A stretch of DNA of 64,000 nucleotides, from NCBI RefSeq assembly GCF_003443735.1, contig NZ_CP031969.1:3224001-3288000 (forward strand), in the 5' to 3' direction. Source of the DNA: Streptomyces sp. CC0208 (GTDB lineage Bacteria; Actinomycetota; Actinomycetes; Streptomycetales; Streptomycetaceae). Positions 44,520 to 54,275 of this stretch are shown piece after piece (position 1 is the first letter of the stretch; every line of letters starts with the position of its first letter). The notes under the pieces are model-generated. The model did no database searches. It saw only the letters and a program-made list of their open reading frames with translations, and was not told where the DNA came from. Position numbers and translations under genes: made by a program.

Positions 44520-45506
44520 GTGATACGTCGTCTCGCCTGGCCGGCGGCCGCCCTCGCGGTGACCGCCGCCGCGGCCCTCAGCCTCATGGTCGGGACCCGG
44601 GCGGTGCCGCTGTCCGCCGTGGTGGACGCCGTGCTGCACGGCGGCGGGTCGCCGGACGCACTGGTCGTACGGTCGCTGCGGATGCCGCGGACCGAGATCG
44701 GGCTGACCGCGGGGGCCGCGCTGGGGGTCGCGGGAGCCGCGCTCCAGGCCGTGACCCGCAATCCGCTCGCCGACCCCGGCATCCTCGGACTGAGTCAGGG
44801 CGCGGCCGCGGGGGTCGTGGTCGCCATCGGGCTCGGGCTCGCGAACGGGTTCTCCGGGTACGTCTGGTACGCCTTCGTGGGGGCCGTCCTCGCCGCCTGT
44901 CTCGTGTACGGGATCGCGGCGCGTGGGCGGGGCGGGGCGTCGCCGGTGAAGCTGGCACTCGCGGGGACGGCGTTGTCGGCGATGACGGCCGGGGGCACGA
45001 CCGTGGTCCTGACGTCGAGTGCGGCGACCCTCGACCAGTTCCGGTTCTGGCAGGTGGGGGCGTTGAGCGGGCGGGACGCGGGGACGGTCGTACGCATGCT
45101 GCCGTTCCTCGTCGTCGGGGCGGTGCTGGTGCTGGGGTGCGCCCGGGGGCTGGACGCGTTGGCGCTGGGCGACGAGACGGCTCGGGCGCTCGGGCACCGG
45201 GTCGCGTGGGTGCGGGGGGCCGCTGCGCTGGGGGCGGCGCTGCTGACCGCGGCGGCGGTGGCCGCGGCGGGGCCCATCGCGTTCGTCGGGCTGGCGGTGC
45301 CGCACCTTGCCAGGCGGCTCGTCTCGGGCGGCCACCGGGCGGTGCTGCCGCTGTCCGCGTTGCTGGGGGCCGCGTTGTTGGTCGGGGCGGATGTGGCGGG
45401 CCGGGTGGTGCGGGCCCCCTCGGAGGTGCCGGCCGGAGTGATGACCGCGCTGGTGGGGGTGCCGGTGCTGGTGTTTCTCGTACGGCGTCGGGGGGCCGTC
45501 TCGTGA
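44520..45506 (+). CDS. FecCD-family iron-siderophore ABC permease 1
   Basis: 328 residues from GTG 44520, 4 bp behind the binding-protein stop. Eight or more hydrophobic segments. FecCD signatures are LRMPRTEIGLTAGAALGVAGAALQAVTRNPLADPGILGLSQGAA and GPIAFVGLAVPHLARRLV near the coupling helix. Its stop overlaps the next GTG (GTGA), coupling the two permeases. Confidence 0.93.
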   Translation: MIRRLAWPAAALAVTAAAALSLMVGTRAVPLSAVVDAVLHGGGSPDALVVRSLRMPRTEIGLTAGAALGVAGAALQAVTRNPLADPGILGLSQGAAAGVVVAIGLGLANGFSGYVWYAFVGAVLAACLVYGIAARGRGGASPVKLALAGTALSAMTAGGTTVVLTSSAATLDQFRFWQVGALSGRDAGTVVRMLPFLVVGAVLVLGCARGLDALALGDETARALGHRVAWVRGAAALGAALLTAAAVAAAGPIAFVGLAVPHLARRLVSGGHRAVLPLSALLGAALLVGADVAGRVVRAPSEVPAGVMTALVGVPVLVFLVRRRGAVS

Positions 45507-46627
45507 GAGGTGTTCGGCGTACCGGCGCGCCGACGGATGTGCGTCAGCGTGTGGTCGTGGACCTGCGCGACCCGCACCCACCGAGCCGTGGCCGCCGGAC
45601 GGCGACTGCCGTCCTGCGCCCCCACCCCCGCCTCTCCTTCCTCGTCCACCGTCGTTCCGTCGGCGTGGCCCTCGGGCTTCTCGTGCTCCTTCTCGCCGTC
45701 ATGGCCGTCTCCACCTGCCTCGGGCAGACCTACGTCTCCCCCGCCGAGGTGTGGCGCACCCTCCGTACCGGAGCCGGGCCGTACGACCTCGTCGTCAATG
45801 AGCTGCGCGTCCCCCGGATCGTGCTCGGCGCTCTCGTCGGGGCCGCGCTCGGGGCGGCCGGGGCGCTGGTGCAGACCGTCACCCGGAATCCGCTGGCCAG
45901 TCCCGACGTCATCGGCGTAGGGCATGGGGCGGCCGCGACGACCGTGATCGCCCTCGCCACCGGGGCCGTCTCCTCCCCCGGCGCCATGCCCCTCTTCTCC
46001 GTCGCCGGCGGTCTCGGCGCCGCCGCCCTCGTCTACGTGCTCGCCTGGCGGCGCGGTATGCAGGCCGGCCGGTTCGTGCTCGTCGGCGTCGGGATCGGGG
46101 TCGCCCTGTCCGCCGTCGTGCAGCTGTATCTCGCCGACTCCGAGCTGGAAGCCGCCGAGCAGGTCAAGCTGTGGCTGGCCGGGAGTCTCAACGGGCGCGG
46201 CTGGGAGCAGGCCGGGCCCCTGGGCGTCGTACTGCTGTCGGCTCTGCCCGCGCTGGTGTGGGCGGCCAGGGCCGCGCGGCCGCTCGGGCTCGACGCGGAC
46301 ACCGCTGCCGCGCTGGGTGTACGGGTGGACCGGGTGCGGCTCGGGCTGACCGTGCTCGGGGTGGTGCTCGCCGCGACCGCCACCGGGGCCGCCGGGCCGA
46401 TCGGGTTCGTCGCGCTGACGTCGCCGCAGCTGGCCCGGCGGCTGACCCGCACGCCCCAGCTTCCGCTGCTGTGCTCGGCACTGACCGGCGCCCTCGTCCT
46501 GGTGGCCGCCGATCTCGTCGCGCGCACGCTGCTGCCGCCGCTGGAGATCCCGGTCGGGGCGCTGACCTCGCTGGTCGGGGGGCCGTATCTGCTGTGGCTG
46601 CTGGGGCGGCGGAGCGCCGTACGGTGA
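45503..46627 (+). CDS. FecCD-family iron-siderophore ABC permease 2
   Basis: 374 residues from GTG 45503. After about 50 hydrophilic residues it repeats the FecCD pattern: LRVPRIVLGALVGAALGAAGALVQTVTRNPLASPDVIGVGHGAA and GPIGFVALTSPQLARRL. It would form a heterodimer with the preceding permease. No FecE-type ATPase follows; the next gene is a convergent dehydrogenase, so the ATPase must be encoded elsewhere. Confidence 0.93.
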   Translation: MRGVRRTGAPTDVRQRVVVDLRDPHPPSRGRRTATAVLRPHPRLSFLVHRRSVGVALGLLVLLLAVMAVSTCLGQTYVSPAEVWRTLRTGAGPYDLVVNELRVPRIVLGALVGAALGAAGALVQTVTRNPLASPDVIGVGHGAAATTVIALATGAVSSPGAMPLFSVAGGLGAAALVYVLAWRRGMQAGRFVLVGVGIGVALSAVVQLYLADSELEAAEQVKLWLAGSLNGRGWEQAGPLGVVLLSALPALVWAARAARPLGLDADTAAALGVRVDRVRLGLTVLGVVLAATATGAAGPIGFVALTSPQLARRLTRTPQLPLLCSALTGALVLVAADLVARTLLPPLEIPVGALTSLVGGPYLLWLLGRRSAVR

Positions 46628-46688
46628 AGGGCCGTGCCGGGGGGTCGCGCGCCGTGGGTCGAAAGGGCCGTGCCGGACGGCTGTACGC

Positions 46689-46721
46689 CGAAGGGCCCCG
46701 GTACGGAACCGGGGCCCTTCG
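46689..46721. terminator. Bidirectional hairpin terminator, 14-bp stem
   Basis: Stem 46689-46702 with 46708-46721 (CGAAGGGCCCCGGT paired), loop ACGGA. It lies between the convergent siderophore permease and alcohol dehydrogenase genes. Confidence 0.85.
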
Positions 46722-46735
46722 GCGAACCATGTGTG

Positions 46736-47776
46736 TCAGATCGTCGCCGTGTCGATCACGAACCGGTAGCGGACATCGCTGTTGACGACGCGCTCGTACG
46801 CCTCGTTGATCTGCGACGCGGCGATCAGCTCGATCTCGGAGCCGATGCCGTGCCCGGCGCAGAAGTCGAGCATCTCCTGGGTCTCGGCGATGCCGCCGAT
46901 CATCGAACCGGCGAGGGTCTTGTTGCCGCCGATGAGCGAGAACAGGTTCAGCGCGATCGGCTCCTCGGGGGCACCGACGTTGACCAGCGCGCCGCCCGTC
47001 TTGAGCAGGCTCAGGTAGGCGCCGAAGTCGAGGGGCGCCGAGACCGTGGAGAGGATGAGGTCGAAGGAGCCGGCCAGCTCCTTGAAGGTGTTCTCGTCGC
47101 TGGTCGCGTAGTAGTGGTCGGCGCCCAGCTTCAGGCCGTCGTCCTTCTTGCGCAGGGACTGCGACAGGACGGTGACCTCGGCACCCAGCGCGTGCGCGAT
47201 CTTGACGCCCATGTGGCCGAGGCCGCCCAGGCCGATCACGGCGACCTTCTTGCCGGGGCCGGCACCCCACTTCTTCAGCGGGGAGTAGGTGGTGATGCCG
47301 GCGCACAGCAGCGGGGCGGCCTCGTCGAGGGACAGGCCCTCGGGGATGCGGACGACGTAGTTCTCGTCGACGACGACCTTCTCGGAGTAGCCGCCGTAGG
47401 TGGGCTCGCCGTCCTTGCCGATGCCGTTGTACGTGGGGACGTTGCCCTGGAGGCAGTGCTGCTCGATGCCGGCCTTGCAGTTCTCGCACTCACCGCAGGA
47501 GTCGACCATGCAGCCGACGCCGACGCGGTCGCCGACCTTGTACTTGGTGACGCCGGGGCCGACCTCGGCGACGATGCCGGCGATCTCGTGGCCCGGGACC
47601 ATCGGGAAGATGGCCTCGCCCCAGCCCTCACGGGCCTGGTGGATGTCCGAGTGACAGATGCCGGCGAACTTGATGTCGATCAGGACGTCGTGCTCACGGA
47701 CCGCCCGGCGCTCGATGGTGGTGCGCTCCAGGGGAGCCTTCGCGGCGGGGGCGGCGTATGCGGCGACAGTGGTCAT
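46736..47776 (-). CDS. Zinc-dependent NAD(P) alcohol dehydrogenase (YahK/CAD-like)
   Basis: 346 residues; ATG 47776 after AGGAG. Catalytic zinc ligands are in GICHSDIH and GHEIAG. The structural zinc site is [20 protein letters not shown]. The Rossmann glycine motif is [13 protein letters not shown]. It belongs to the broad cinnamyl-alcohol/YahK aldehyde reductase group (medium-chain dehydrogenases) and probably reduces aldehydes with NADPH. It is divergent from an XRE-type regulator, a likely control pair. Confidence 0.93.
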   Translation of the reverse strand: MTTVAAYAAPAAKAPLERTTIERRAVREHDVLIDIKFAGICHSDIHQAREGWGEAIFPMVPGHEIAGIVAEVGPGVTKYKVGDRVGVGCMVDSCGECENCKAGIEQHCLQGNVPTYNGIGKDGEPTYGGYSEKVVVDENYVVRIPEGLSLDEAAPLLCAGITTYSPLKKWGAGPGKKVAVIGLGGLGHMGVKIAHALGAEVTVLSQSLRKKDDGLKLGADHYYATSDENTFKELAGSFDLILSTVSAPLDFGAYLSLLKTGGALVNVGAPEEPIALNLFSLIGGNKTLAGSMIGGIAETQEMLDFCAGHGIGSEIELIAASQINEAYERVVNSDVRYRFVIDTATI

Positions 47777-47956
47777 GCCGGGGTTTCTCCTAGCGAGGGG
47801 GTTCGTGCCCGGCTGCCTTCTGTCCATCCGTCCGGGCACGTTCTCCAGAGTGCCCCGCACATCACGATCCACCCAGGTCACCGCTTTGCGTACGTTCGCT
47901 GGTCCTACTACTGGCGGGGACAGGATGGTGAGCGTACGACCGTGAATACTTGACGT

Positions 47957-48859
47957 ATGGACGAGATGGCCGAGGCACTGCCCGGAAGCGGCTCACTGGA
48001 CCGGCGTGCCGAGCTCAGCGAGTTCCTGCGCACCCGGCGGGCCCGGCTGAAGCCGCAGGACGTGGGGCTGCCGGACTTCGGGCGGCACCGCAGGGTGCCG
48101 GGACTGCGCCGCGAGGAGCTGGCCCAGCTGGCGGGTGTCTCCGTGGCGTACTACACGCGCCTGGAGCAGGGCAACGGGCGGAACGTCTCGGCGGAGGTCC
48201 TCGACGCGATCGCCCGTGCCCTGCGGCTGACCGACGCCGAGCACGCGCACCTGACGCATCTGGCGAAGCCGAAGGAGCACAAGAAGAAGACCACCGCGCG
48301 TACCGAGCAGGTGCGCGGGGCGATCAGGCACCTGCTGGACTCCATCGAGGTCCCGGCGTACGTCTCGGGGCGCCGGTCGGACATCGTCGCCTGGAACCGG
48401 ATGGCGGCGGCGGTCTTCGGGGACTGGGCGGAGCTGCCGGCGCAGGAGCGGAACTGGGCGCGGCTGATCTTCCTGCGGCCGGAGTACCAGGACCTGTTCG
48501 TGCCGTGGGAGCAGAAGGCCAGTGACGTGGTGAGCTACCTCCGCATGGACGCGGGCTGCCATCCCGACGACCCCCGGCTGTCCGCCCTCGTCGGGGAGCT
48601 CTCCGTGAAGAGCGAGGAGTTCAGGCGTCTGTGGGCCATGCACGACGTCAAGGAGAAGAGCTACGGCGCCAAGCACCTGCGTCATCCGCTGGTCGGCGAA
48701 CTGACCCTGCACTACGAGTCGTTCCCCCTGTCCGACGGCACCGAACAGGTCCTGATCACCTACCACGCGGAACCGGGTTCGCCGTCCGCCGACGCCCTGC
48801 GGCTGCTGGCGAGCTGGGGCACGGACGCCACCCGCGTGGGTGAGTCCGCCCGCCCCTGA
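47957..48859 (+). CDS. XRE-type helix-turn-helix regulator with MmyB-like ligand-binding domain
   Basis: 300 residues. The helix-turn-helix covers about residues 45-95 ([39 protein letters not shown]). The C-terminal domain ([57 protein letters not shown]) is the MmyB-like PAS-type fold. In Streptomyces such regulators commonly sit divergent from a short-chain or zinc dehydrogenase and control it, as here. Confidence 0.9.
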   Translation: MDEMAEALPGSGSLDRRAELSEFLRTRRARLKPQDVGLPDFGRHRRVPGLRREELAQLAGVSVAYYTRLEQGNGRNVSAEVLDAIARALRLTDAEHAHLTHLAKPKEHKKKTTARTEQVRGAIRHLLDSIEVPAYVSGRRSDIVAWNRMAAAVFGDWAELPAQERNWARLIFLRPEYQDLFVPWEQKASDVVSYLRMDAGCHPDDPRLSALVGELSVKSEEFRRLWAMHDVKEKSYGAKHLRHPLVGELTLHYESFPLSDGTEQVLITYHAEPGSPSADALRLLASWGTDATRVGESARP

Positions 48860-48871
48860 CCCGGCGCCCGC

Positions 48872-49642
48872 TCAGCCCTGGTACGGCGGGGCCGCCCCCC
48901 AGTTCCACTTCGGCACGGGCTGCTCCGCGGGCGGCGTGGCGTCCGGCCCCGAGAAGTGGACCGCGAGCCGGGTGCCCCACTCGACGTAGGCGAGGAACGC
49001 CGAGCGGAACGCCGCGTCGGTGGGCAGCCCGGCCTCGTCGGCGGCGTCCTGGATGAGGTTCACCCAGCGGCGGCGCTGCTGCTCGGTGATGTCGCGGCCC
49101 AGGTGCTTGGCGACCATGTGGCCGTGGCCGCCCTGGGTCTCCGAGTAGGCGGTCGGCCCGCCGAAGACCTCCGCGAGCCACAGGGCGACATGCTCGGCGT
49201 GCTCGGGGGCAAGGCCCGCGAACACCGGGGCCAGGAGGTCGTCGGCCAGGACCTTCTCGTAGAACACCGTGGTCAGCCGGCCGAAGGCCTCCGCGCCGCC
49301 CGCCCACGCGAACAGGGTGGGCACGGCGGCGCCCCGGCCACGGACCGTCGTCGGTTTGTAGTGGCGCATCTCCTCGATGTTCTCGATGTACGGCCGGATC
49401 GCGGCGAGGAAGTCCGGGAACAGCTCGGACTTCCGGAAGCCCTCCAGATGGTCCTCGGTGGAGGTCCAGGTGATCCGCAGGACGAAGTGCTCGAAGTCCT
49501 CCTCGCACCGCGCCAGCTCGAAGTCGACGCACTGCGGGGCCGCCGCCAGCTGGACCGAGGCGTGGGTGTAGGCGGACAGGAACTCCGGCGAGCGGTCTTC
49601 AGGGATGCGGTAGCGGATGTACTCGACGGTTTCTGTGGTCAT
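48872..49642 (-). CDS. Antibiotic biosynthesis monooxygenase-truncated hemoglobin fusion
   Basis: 256 residues. Residues about 1-95 form an ABM-type ferredoxin-like domain (VEYIRYRIPEDRSPEFLSAY; HFVLRITWTSTEDHLEGFRKS). Residues about 110-245 are a group II truncated globin: FGRLTTVFYEKVLADDLLAPVF, proximal His in PEHAEHVALWLAEVFGGP, and GHGHMVAKHLGRDITEQQRRRWVNL. A chimera of this architecture has been described from Streptomyces avermitilis. The substrate is unknown; oxygen or NO chemistry coupled to a monooxygenase is inferred. ATG 49642 is used; a TTG at 49654 is possible. Confidence 0.87.
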   Translation of the reverse strand: MTTETVEYIRYRIPEDRSPEFLSAYTHASVQLAAAPQCVDFELARCEEDFEHFVLRITWTSTEDHLEGFRKSELFPDFLAAIRPYIENIEEMRHYKPTTVRGRGAAVPTLFAWAGGAEAFGRLTTVFYEKVLADDLLAPVFAGLAPEHAEHVALWLAEVFGGPTAYSETQGGHGHMVAKHLGRDITEQQRRRWVNLIQDAADEAGLPTDAAFRSAFLAYVEWGTRLAVHFSGPDATPPAEQPVPKWNWGAAPPYQG

Positions 49643-49767
49643 ACGGCCACTCAAACACGGGCGGTCGCCGGAAGCCGCTCTTCCGGTGATCGGATCGCGG
49701 TCGCTGATCAGAGTTGTCGCTCGGAGTCGCCGGTCAGCGGCCCTGGACGGCCGGCTGACGCACGCGA

Positions 49768-49804
49768 AAGGCCCGCCGGAAGCGGTGTGCTTCCGGCGGG
49801 CCTT
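49768..49804 (-). terminator. Hairpin terminator of the subtilase gene, 16-bp stem
   Basis: 49768-49783 pairs perfectly with 49789-49804 around a GGTGT loop, 21 bp behind the subtilase stop on the minus strand. Confidence 0.87.
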
Positions 49805-49825
49805 CCGACTACCGCTTCCTACAGG

Positions 49826-52800
49826 TCACTTCCCGTAGTACGCGTTGTAGATCGAGATCGTCGACTTGTTGCCCTTCTTGTCGGCGATCTTGGCGTGGAA
49901 GGAGATGGCCTTCCCCTTCGCCGGGTTCTTCACAGTGATCTTGCCGCCCGAGACCGTGACCTTCTTCCAGGTCTGGCCGTAGTCGTACGACACGTACACC
50001 GCGAGGGACTTCAGGTTGGAGCCCTTCGCGGAGCCCTCGACGGTCACCGGGATCTTGACCGTCTTACCGGCCTCGACGCGGCTGTCCAGACCCGTGGTCG
50101 CGTTGAAGCGGACCGTGGAGGCGGGCAGCTTGGTGAGATCGGCCGACTTCTTGGACGCGAACGTCCAGCTGGCGTCGATCCGGGTGGAGGCCGCCGCGAC
50201 CTTGACACTGCGCTTGACCGAGGTCGTCAGCTTGTAGTTGGCCTGGCCGGCCGGGACCTTGAAGGTCTTCTCGCCGAACAGCGGGTCGTCGTTCGAGCCG
50301 ACCTTGACGCCGTTCTTGTACAGCGTGGTGTTGACCGAGGTGAACACCGAGGAGCCGGCGTGGCCCTGGCCGTCCGCGAACAGCGGGAGGGAGCCGAAGA
50401 TCTCGTTGCCGTCGCGGTACAGACCGAAATCGGCGTTGAGATGCGGGCCGAAGACCGCGGTGTTGAAGGTCTTCGCGTAGGACTTGCCGCCCTGGAAGGA
50501 CTGCGCGGCACCCAGGGTGTAGTACGCCTCGGAGAGCGGGAAGCCCTCCTCGTCGACACCGCCGGACTGCTCGAAGTCCATCTCCCACTTCACACCGCTG
50601 GGGGTGGACAGGTGCAGGGTGCGGGTGCCCGGCAGGGTCTGCTGGATACCCATCGAGGAAGCGGAGAAGGAGCCGGGCAGCCAGCCGACGGCGTTGATCG
50701 AGCCCTTCTTGTCGCTCGCCGCCGCGCCCATGCCGACCTTCACCTTGGCCAGCTCGCTCGCCTTGTAGTGCTTGGTGTACCCGGTGGCGAACTGCTTGAC
50801 CTTGCCGCCGGCGACGGTGTCGTACTGCTCGGTGGCGCCCTTGCTCCAGTGGCCGTCGAACTGCTCGCTGAGCGAGCCGTCGGTCACCTGCGGACCGAAG
50901 TGGGCGGTACGGAAGCCCGCGTACGAGTCCAGGAACCAGCCGAAGCCGTAACCGCCGTCGGGCGTGTCGATCTGGAAGCCGGGGGAGGCGAACTCAGACT
51001 TGGCGGCCGTGTCCGGCACGGTGATGTCGACCGGCTTGGCCTTGCGCGCGTCCAGCGTGACCGTCGTGTTCTTCGTGACGTTCAGCTTCGGCTGGACCAG
51101 CCAGTCGGCGCCCTTGCTGAAGTCCTCCGGGTCCACGAAGTACGCGGAGTTGAGGACGTAACCGCCCTTGGGCACGCGGACGGTGACCGAGCCGTCCTCG
51201 TCGTACGGCGAGTACCACTTGCCGTTGGCGAGGCCCGAGATGCCGTACAGGTCCGCGCTGTAGTTCTTGGCCGGCTTGCCGTCGCGGTCGAGTACGTTCA
51301 GCGTGACGTCGTAGGACTCGACCTCCCGCTGCACCGCCGCCGCCGTACGCACCGTCTGGCCGCCGCCCGTCGCCGTCACGTACGCCGAGTAGGCGCCGTC
51401 GAGCGTGCCGCCCAGCTTGGAGTTGACGGTGAGGGGGACGGATGCCGTGCCGCCGTTCGCCGGGACCGTCACCGTGGTGGCACCCAGCTTGAAGAAGCCG
51501 GCCGGAGCGGCCTGGCCCTTCGGGTTGGTGGCCGTCGACGACAGCTTCAGCGTGACGTCCTTCGTACCGAGGTTGCGGTACGTCACCTGCTTGGTGTCCG
51601 GCTTGTCGTCGGTGTGCGGCCACTGCTGGGTGCCGAAGCTCACCGAGACCGGGTCGGCGATCACGGACTGCGTGATGGCCTTGTCGACCTGGATACGGCC
51701 CGAACCCTGCTGGAACGGGGTGTACTTGCCGCCCTTGGCGGAGCCCGTCAGGGCGCCCTTCAGCTCGGCGTAGCCCCAGTTCGGGTGCTCCTGCTTGAGG
51801 ATCGCCGCCGCGCCCGCGACATGCGGGGTCGCCATCGACGTACCCGAGATGGTCAGGTAGCCGGGCGGCTTCTCGCCGACCTCCTGGTCGATGAGGCTGC
51901 CCTTGGCCGCGGCTGCGGTGATGTCGACGCCGGGCGCGGTGACGTCCGGCTTGATCGCACCGTCGCCGGTGCGTGGGCCGGTGCTGGAGAAGTCGGCCAG
52001 CTTGTCCTTGTCGTCGACGGCGCCGACGGTGAGCGCGGCGTCCGCGCTGCCCGGCGAACCGACGGATTCCGGACCCGAGTTGCCCGCGGCGATGGCGAAG
52101 AGGATGCCCTTCTCGGCGGAGAGCTTGTTGACCTCCGCCTCCAACGGGTCGATCTCCGGGGTGTCGCCGCCGCCCAGGCTGAGGTTGACGACGTTGGCGC
52201 CCTGCTCGGCCGCCCACTCCATGCCCGCGAGGATCTGCGAGTCGTCGCCGTAGCCGTCGTCGCTGAGCACCTTGCCGTTGAGCAGCTTGGCGCCCGGCGC
52301 CACACCCTTGTACTTGCCGTTCGACTTCGCGCCGGTACCGGCCGCGATGGAGGCGACGTGGGTGCCGTGGCCGAACTTGTCGGTCGCGTCGGCGGAGGTG
52401 GAGAAGTTCTTCGCCGCGATCACCTGGTCCTTGAGGTCCGGGTGGGTCGCGTCGATGCCGGTGTCCAGGACGGCGATCTTGACGCCCTTGCCGTCGTAGC
52501 CCTTGGCCCAGGCGGTCGGCGCGCCGATCTGCGGCACGGACTTGTCGAGGCTGGCCTTGCGGACGCCGTCGAGCCAGACGTGCGCGATGCCGGAGGCGGT
52601 CTTGTCGCCGTTGGTGACCGCGTCCCACAGCTCGGGCGCGTCCTCCTTCGGCGTCTGCACCGCGTCGGCGTTCAGGGAGGTCAGGGAGTGGCGGAGCGTG
52701 CCCGCGTCCCGGACGTCGTCCTTGGCCGCGGTCGCCGCGCCCTTGTAGCCGACGATCACCTTCAGTCCCTTGCTCTGGGACTTGCGGGTGGCGGCCTTGT

Positions 52801-53155
52801 TGAGCTCGGTGACGTCGAACAGCCGCTGGTCGAGCTTGCCGCTCGACACCAGGCGGACGACGTCGGACGGCAGCACATAGGTGTGGCCGTCGGCCTTGCG
52901 GAGCTGCACCGGTATGTGCTCACGGCCCTTCGCGGGCTCAAGGCCCACGACGCGGCCCTTGGCGTCCACGACGACACGGTCACCGGTGATCAGGGTGATG
53001 CGGTGCTTGGGCGTGAGCTGCGCCTTGTTCGACTGCGAGACACTCGCGGTCTGTTGCGCATCCGCCGACGCCGGGCTGGTCATGCCCGCCGCGAGCGCTA
53101 CCGCGGCCGCCGTGGCGATCGTGGCCGCGCATGCCTTTTTCACTTGTCTGCGCAA
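49826..53155 (-). CDS. Large secreted subtilisin-like (S8) serine peptidase
   Basis: 1109 residues from TTG 53155, chosen because AAGGGGG lies just upstream; the frame is open to 53218. Sec signal peptide (about residues 1-32, ending SPASA). A propeptide (about 50-190) is followed by the S8 catalytic domain with Asp231 (AVLDTGID), His263 (FGHGTHVA) and Ser440 (GTSMATPH). The last 600 residues are beta-rich Fn3-like modules, with no sorting signal or membrane anchor. It is probably an extracellular scavenging protease. Confidence 0.92.
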   Translation of the reverse strand: MRRQVKKACAATIATAAAVALAAGMTSPASADAQQTASVSQSNKAQLTPKHRITLITGDRVVVDAKGRVVGLEPAKGREHIPVQLRKADGHTYVLPSDVVRLVSSGKLDQRLFDVTELNKAATRKSQSKGLKVIVGYKGAATAAKDDVRDAGTLRHSLTSLNADAVQTPKEDAPELWDAVTNGDKTASGIAHVWLDGVRKASLDKSVPQIGAPTAWAKGYDGKGVKIAVLDTGIDATHPDLKDQVIAAKNFSTSADATDKFGHGTHVASIAAGTGAKSNGKYKGVAPGAKLLNGKVLSDDGYGDDSQILAGMEWAAEQGANVVNLSLGGGDTPEIDPLEAEVNKLSAEKGILFAIAAGNSGPESVGSPGSADAALTVGAVDDKDKLADFSSTGPRTGDGAIKPDVTAPGVDITAAAAKGSLIDQEVGEKPPGYLTISGTSMATPHVAGAAAILKQEHPNWGYAELKGALTGSAKGGKYTPFQQGSGRIQVDKAITQSVIADPVSVSFGTQQWPHTDDKPDTKQVTYRNLGTKDVTLKLSSTATNPKGQAAPAGFFKLGATTVTVPANGGTASVPLTVNSKLGGTLDGAYSAYVTATGGGQTVRTAAAVQREVESYDVTLNVLDRDGKPAKNYSADLYGISGLANGKWYSPYDEDGSVTVRVPKGGYVLNSAYFVDPEDFSKGADWLVQPKLNVTKNTTVTLDARKAKPVDITVPDTAAKSEFASPGFQIDTPDGGYGFGWFLDSYAGFRTAHFGPQVTDGSLSEQFDGHWSKGATEQYDTVAGGKVKQFATGYTKHYKASELAKVKVGMGAAASDKKGSINAVGWLPGSFSASSMGIQQTLPGTRTLHLSTPSGVKWEMDFEQSGGVDEEGFPLSEAYYTLGAAQSFQGGKSYAKTFNTAVFGPHLNADFGLYRDGNEIFGSLPLFADGQGHAGSSVFTSVNTTLYKNGVKVGSNDDPLFGEKTFKVPAGQANYKLTTSVKRSVKVAAASTRIDASWTFASKKSADLTKLPASTVRFNATTGLDSRVEAGKTVKIPVTVEGSAKGSNLKSLAVYVSYDYGQTWKKVTVSGGKITVKNPAKGKAISFHAKIADKKGNKSTISIYNAYYGK

Positions 53156-53353
53156 GTTTCCCCCTTGCAGAAGGACCGGGTGAATTCCCCGTTCACCCGG
53201 GCGGGGGGAGAGTCGCACGCGTATACGTGCGCCCCCCGGCTCTCGCAGTATGCCGAGGGGTGATCACGACCTCAATAGACAACTCCCCGACAGCAAAGTC
53301 TGTTACAAGACTGCCGGATTCAGGGGGAGTTGAGGCTGCTCGCATTCACTGGT

Positions 53354-54037
53354 TCAGGAGGCGGCGTTCTCCTTCACCGTGATCCTGCCCTTGCGGATCG
53401 TGGCGAGGCGGGGGGCCTTCTTCGCGATGGCGGAGTCGTGGGTGACCATGATGAAGGTCAACCCCAGCTCCTTCCACATGCGTTCGAGTACGTCCATGAT
53501 CTCGTCGCGCATCGACTCGTCCAGGTTGCCGGTGGGTTCGTCGGCGAGGAGCACCTTCGGCTCCTTGACGAGGGCCCGGGCGATGGCGACGCGCTGCTGC
53601 TGGCCGCCGGACAACTCGGAGGGCAGATGCCTCAACCGCTCCCCGAGCCCGACGGAGGCGAGGGCCTCGGCCGCCCGCTCCCGCCGCTCCTTCGTCTTCA
53701 CGCCGAGGGGTACGAGGGCGGTCTCCACGTTCTCCTGGGCGGTGAGGGTGGGGATGAGGTTGAAGGACTGGAAGACGAAGCCGATGTTCTCACTGCGGAC
53801 CCGGGTCAGCCTGGCCTCCGACAGCTTGGCCAAGTCGGTGCCGTCCAGCACGACTTCGCCCTCCGTGGGCTTGTCCAGTCCGCCGAGCATCTGCAGGAGG
53901 GTGGACTTGCCGCCGCCGGTGGGGCCCTGGATGACGAGACGGTCCCCGTCGGCGATGGTGAGGTCCACACCGGCGAGCGCGTCGACGGTGTCCTTGCCCC
54001 GGGTGTAGCGCTTGGTGACGCTTCTGAGTTCGTACAT
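53354..54037 (-). CDS. ABC transporter ATP-binding protein, MacB/LolD type
   Basis: 227 residues. Walker A GPTGGGKSTLLQMLGGLDKPT, signature LSGGQQQRVAIARALV, Walker B VLLADEPTGNLD and H-loop MVTHD are intact. AGGAG precedes the ATG. It energises the MacB-type permease encoded upstream on the same strand (stop at 54276), but 238 bp with a strong 21-bp inverted repeat separate the two genes. Confidence 0.93.
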   Translation of the reverse strand: MYELRSVTKRYTRGKDTVDALAGVDLTIADGDRLVIQGPTGGGKSTLLQMLGGLDKPTEGEVVLDGTDLAKLSEARLTRVRSENIGFVFQSFNLIPTLTAQENVETALVPLGVKTKERRERAAEALASVGLGERLRHLPSELSGGQQQRVAIARALVKEPKVLLADEPTGNLDESMRDEIMDVLERMWKELGLTFIMVTHDSAIAKKAPRLATIRKGRITVKENAAS

Positions 54038-54108
54038 GGTGAGCTCCTGGGGTGGTGGGGGTTCGGGGTGGTGCGGGTTGTGCTCGGCTGTGGCGGTCGG
54101 TGGGGGCT

Positions 54109-54195
54109 GGTCGCGCAGTTCCCCGCGCCTCTACGGGGGCACGGTGGGAGCCTGCGTGACGGAGCCCACCCAGGGGCGCGGGGAACTGCGCGACC
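54109..54195. repeat. Interspersed element forming a 21-bp perfect inverted repeat
   Basis: 54109-54129 and 54175-54195 are exact reverse complements, with a 45-base interior that contains a smaller GTGGG/CCCAC stem. The core equals the repeat found at 61289, 61389 and, inverted, 61685. It lies between the MacB-like permease and its ATPase gene, where the transcript would fold into a long hairpin. Confidence 0.85.
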
Positions 54196-54275
54196 GGCCA
54201 CGAACGCTCCCGCGGCCGCGAGACCGCAGGACGAGGCACATCCGTGGGCGCGGCCGGTACCGCAGCGGACGCCCG

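Noticed and set aside
48956..53263. 1435-codon open frame opposite the truncated hemoglobin and subtilase genes
   Set aside because: It spans two clearly coding minus-strand genes and their terminator, and its product is low-complexity with no recognisable motif.
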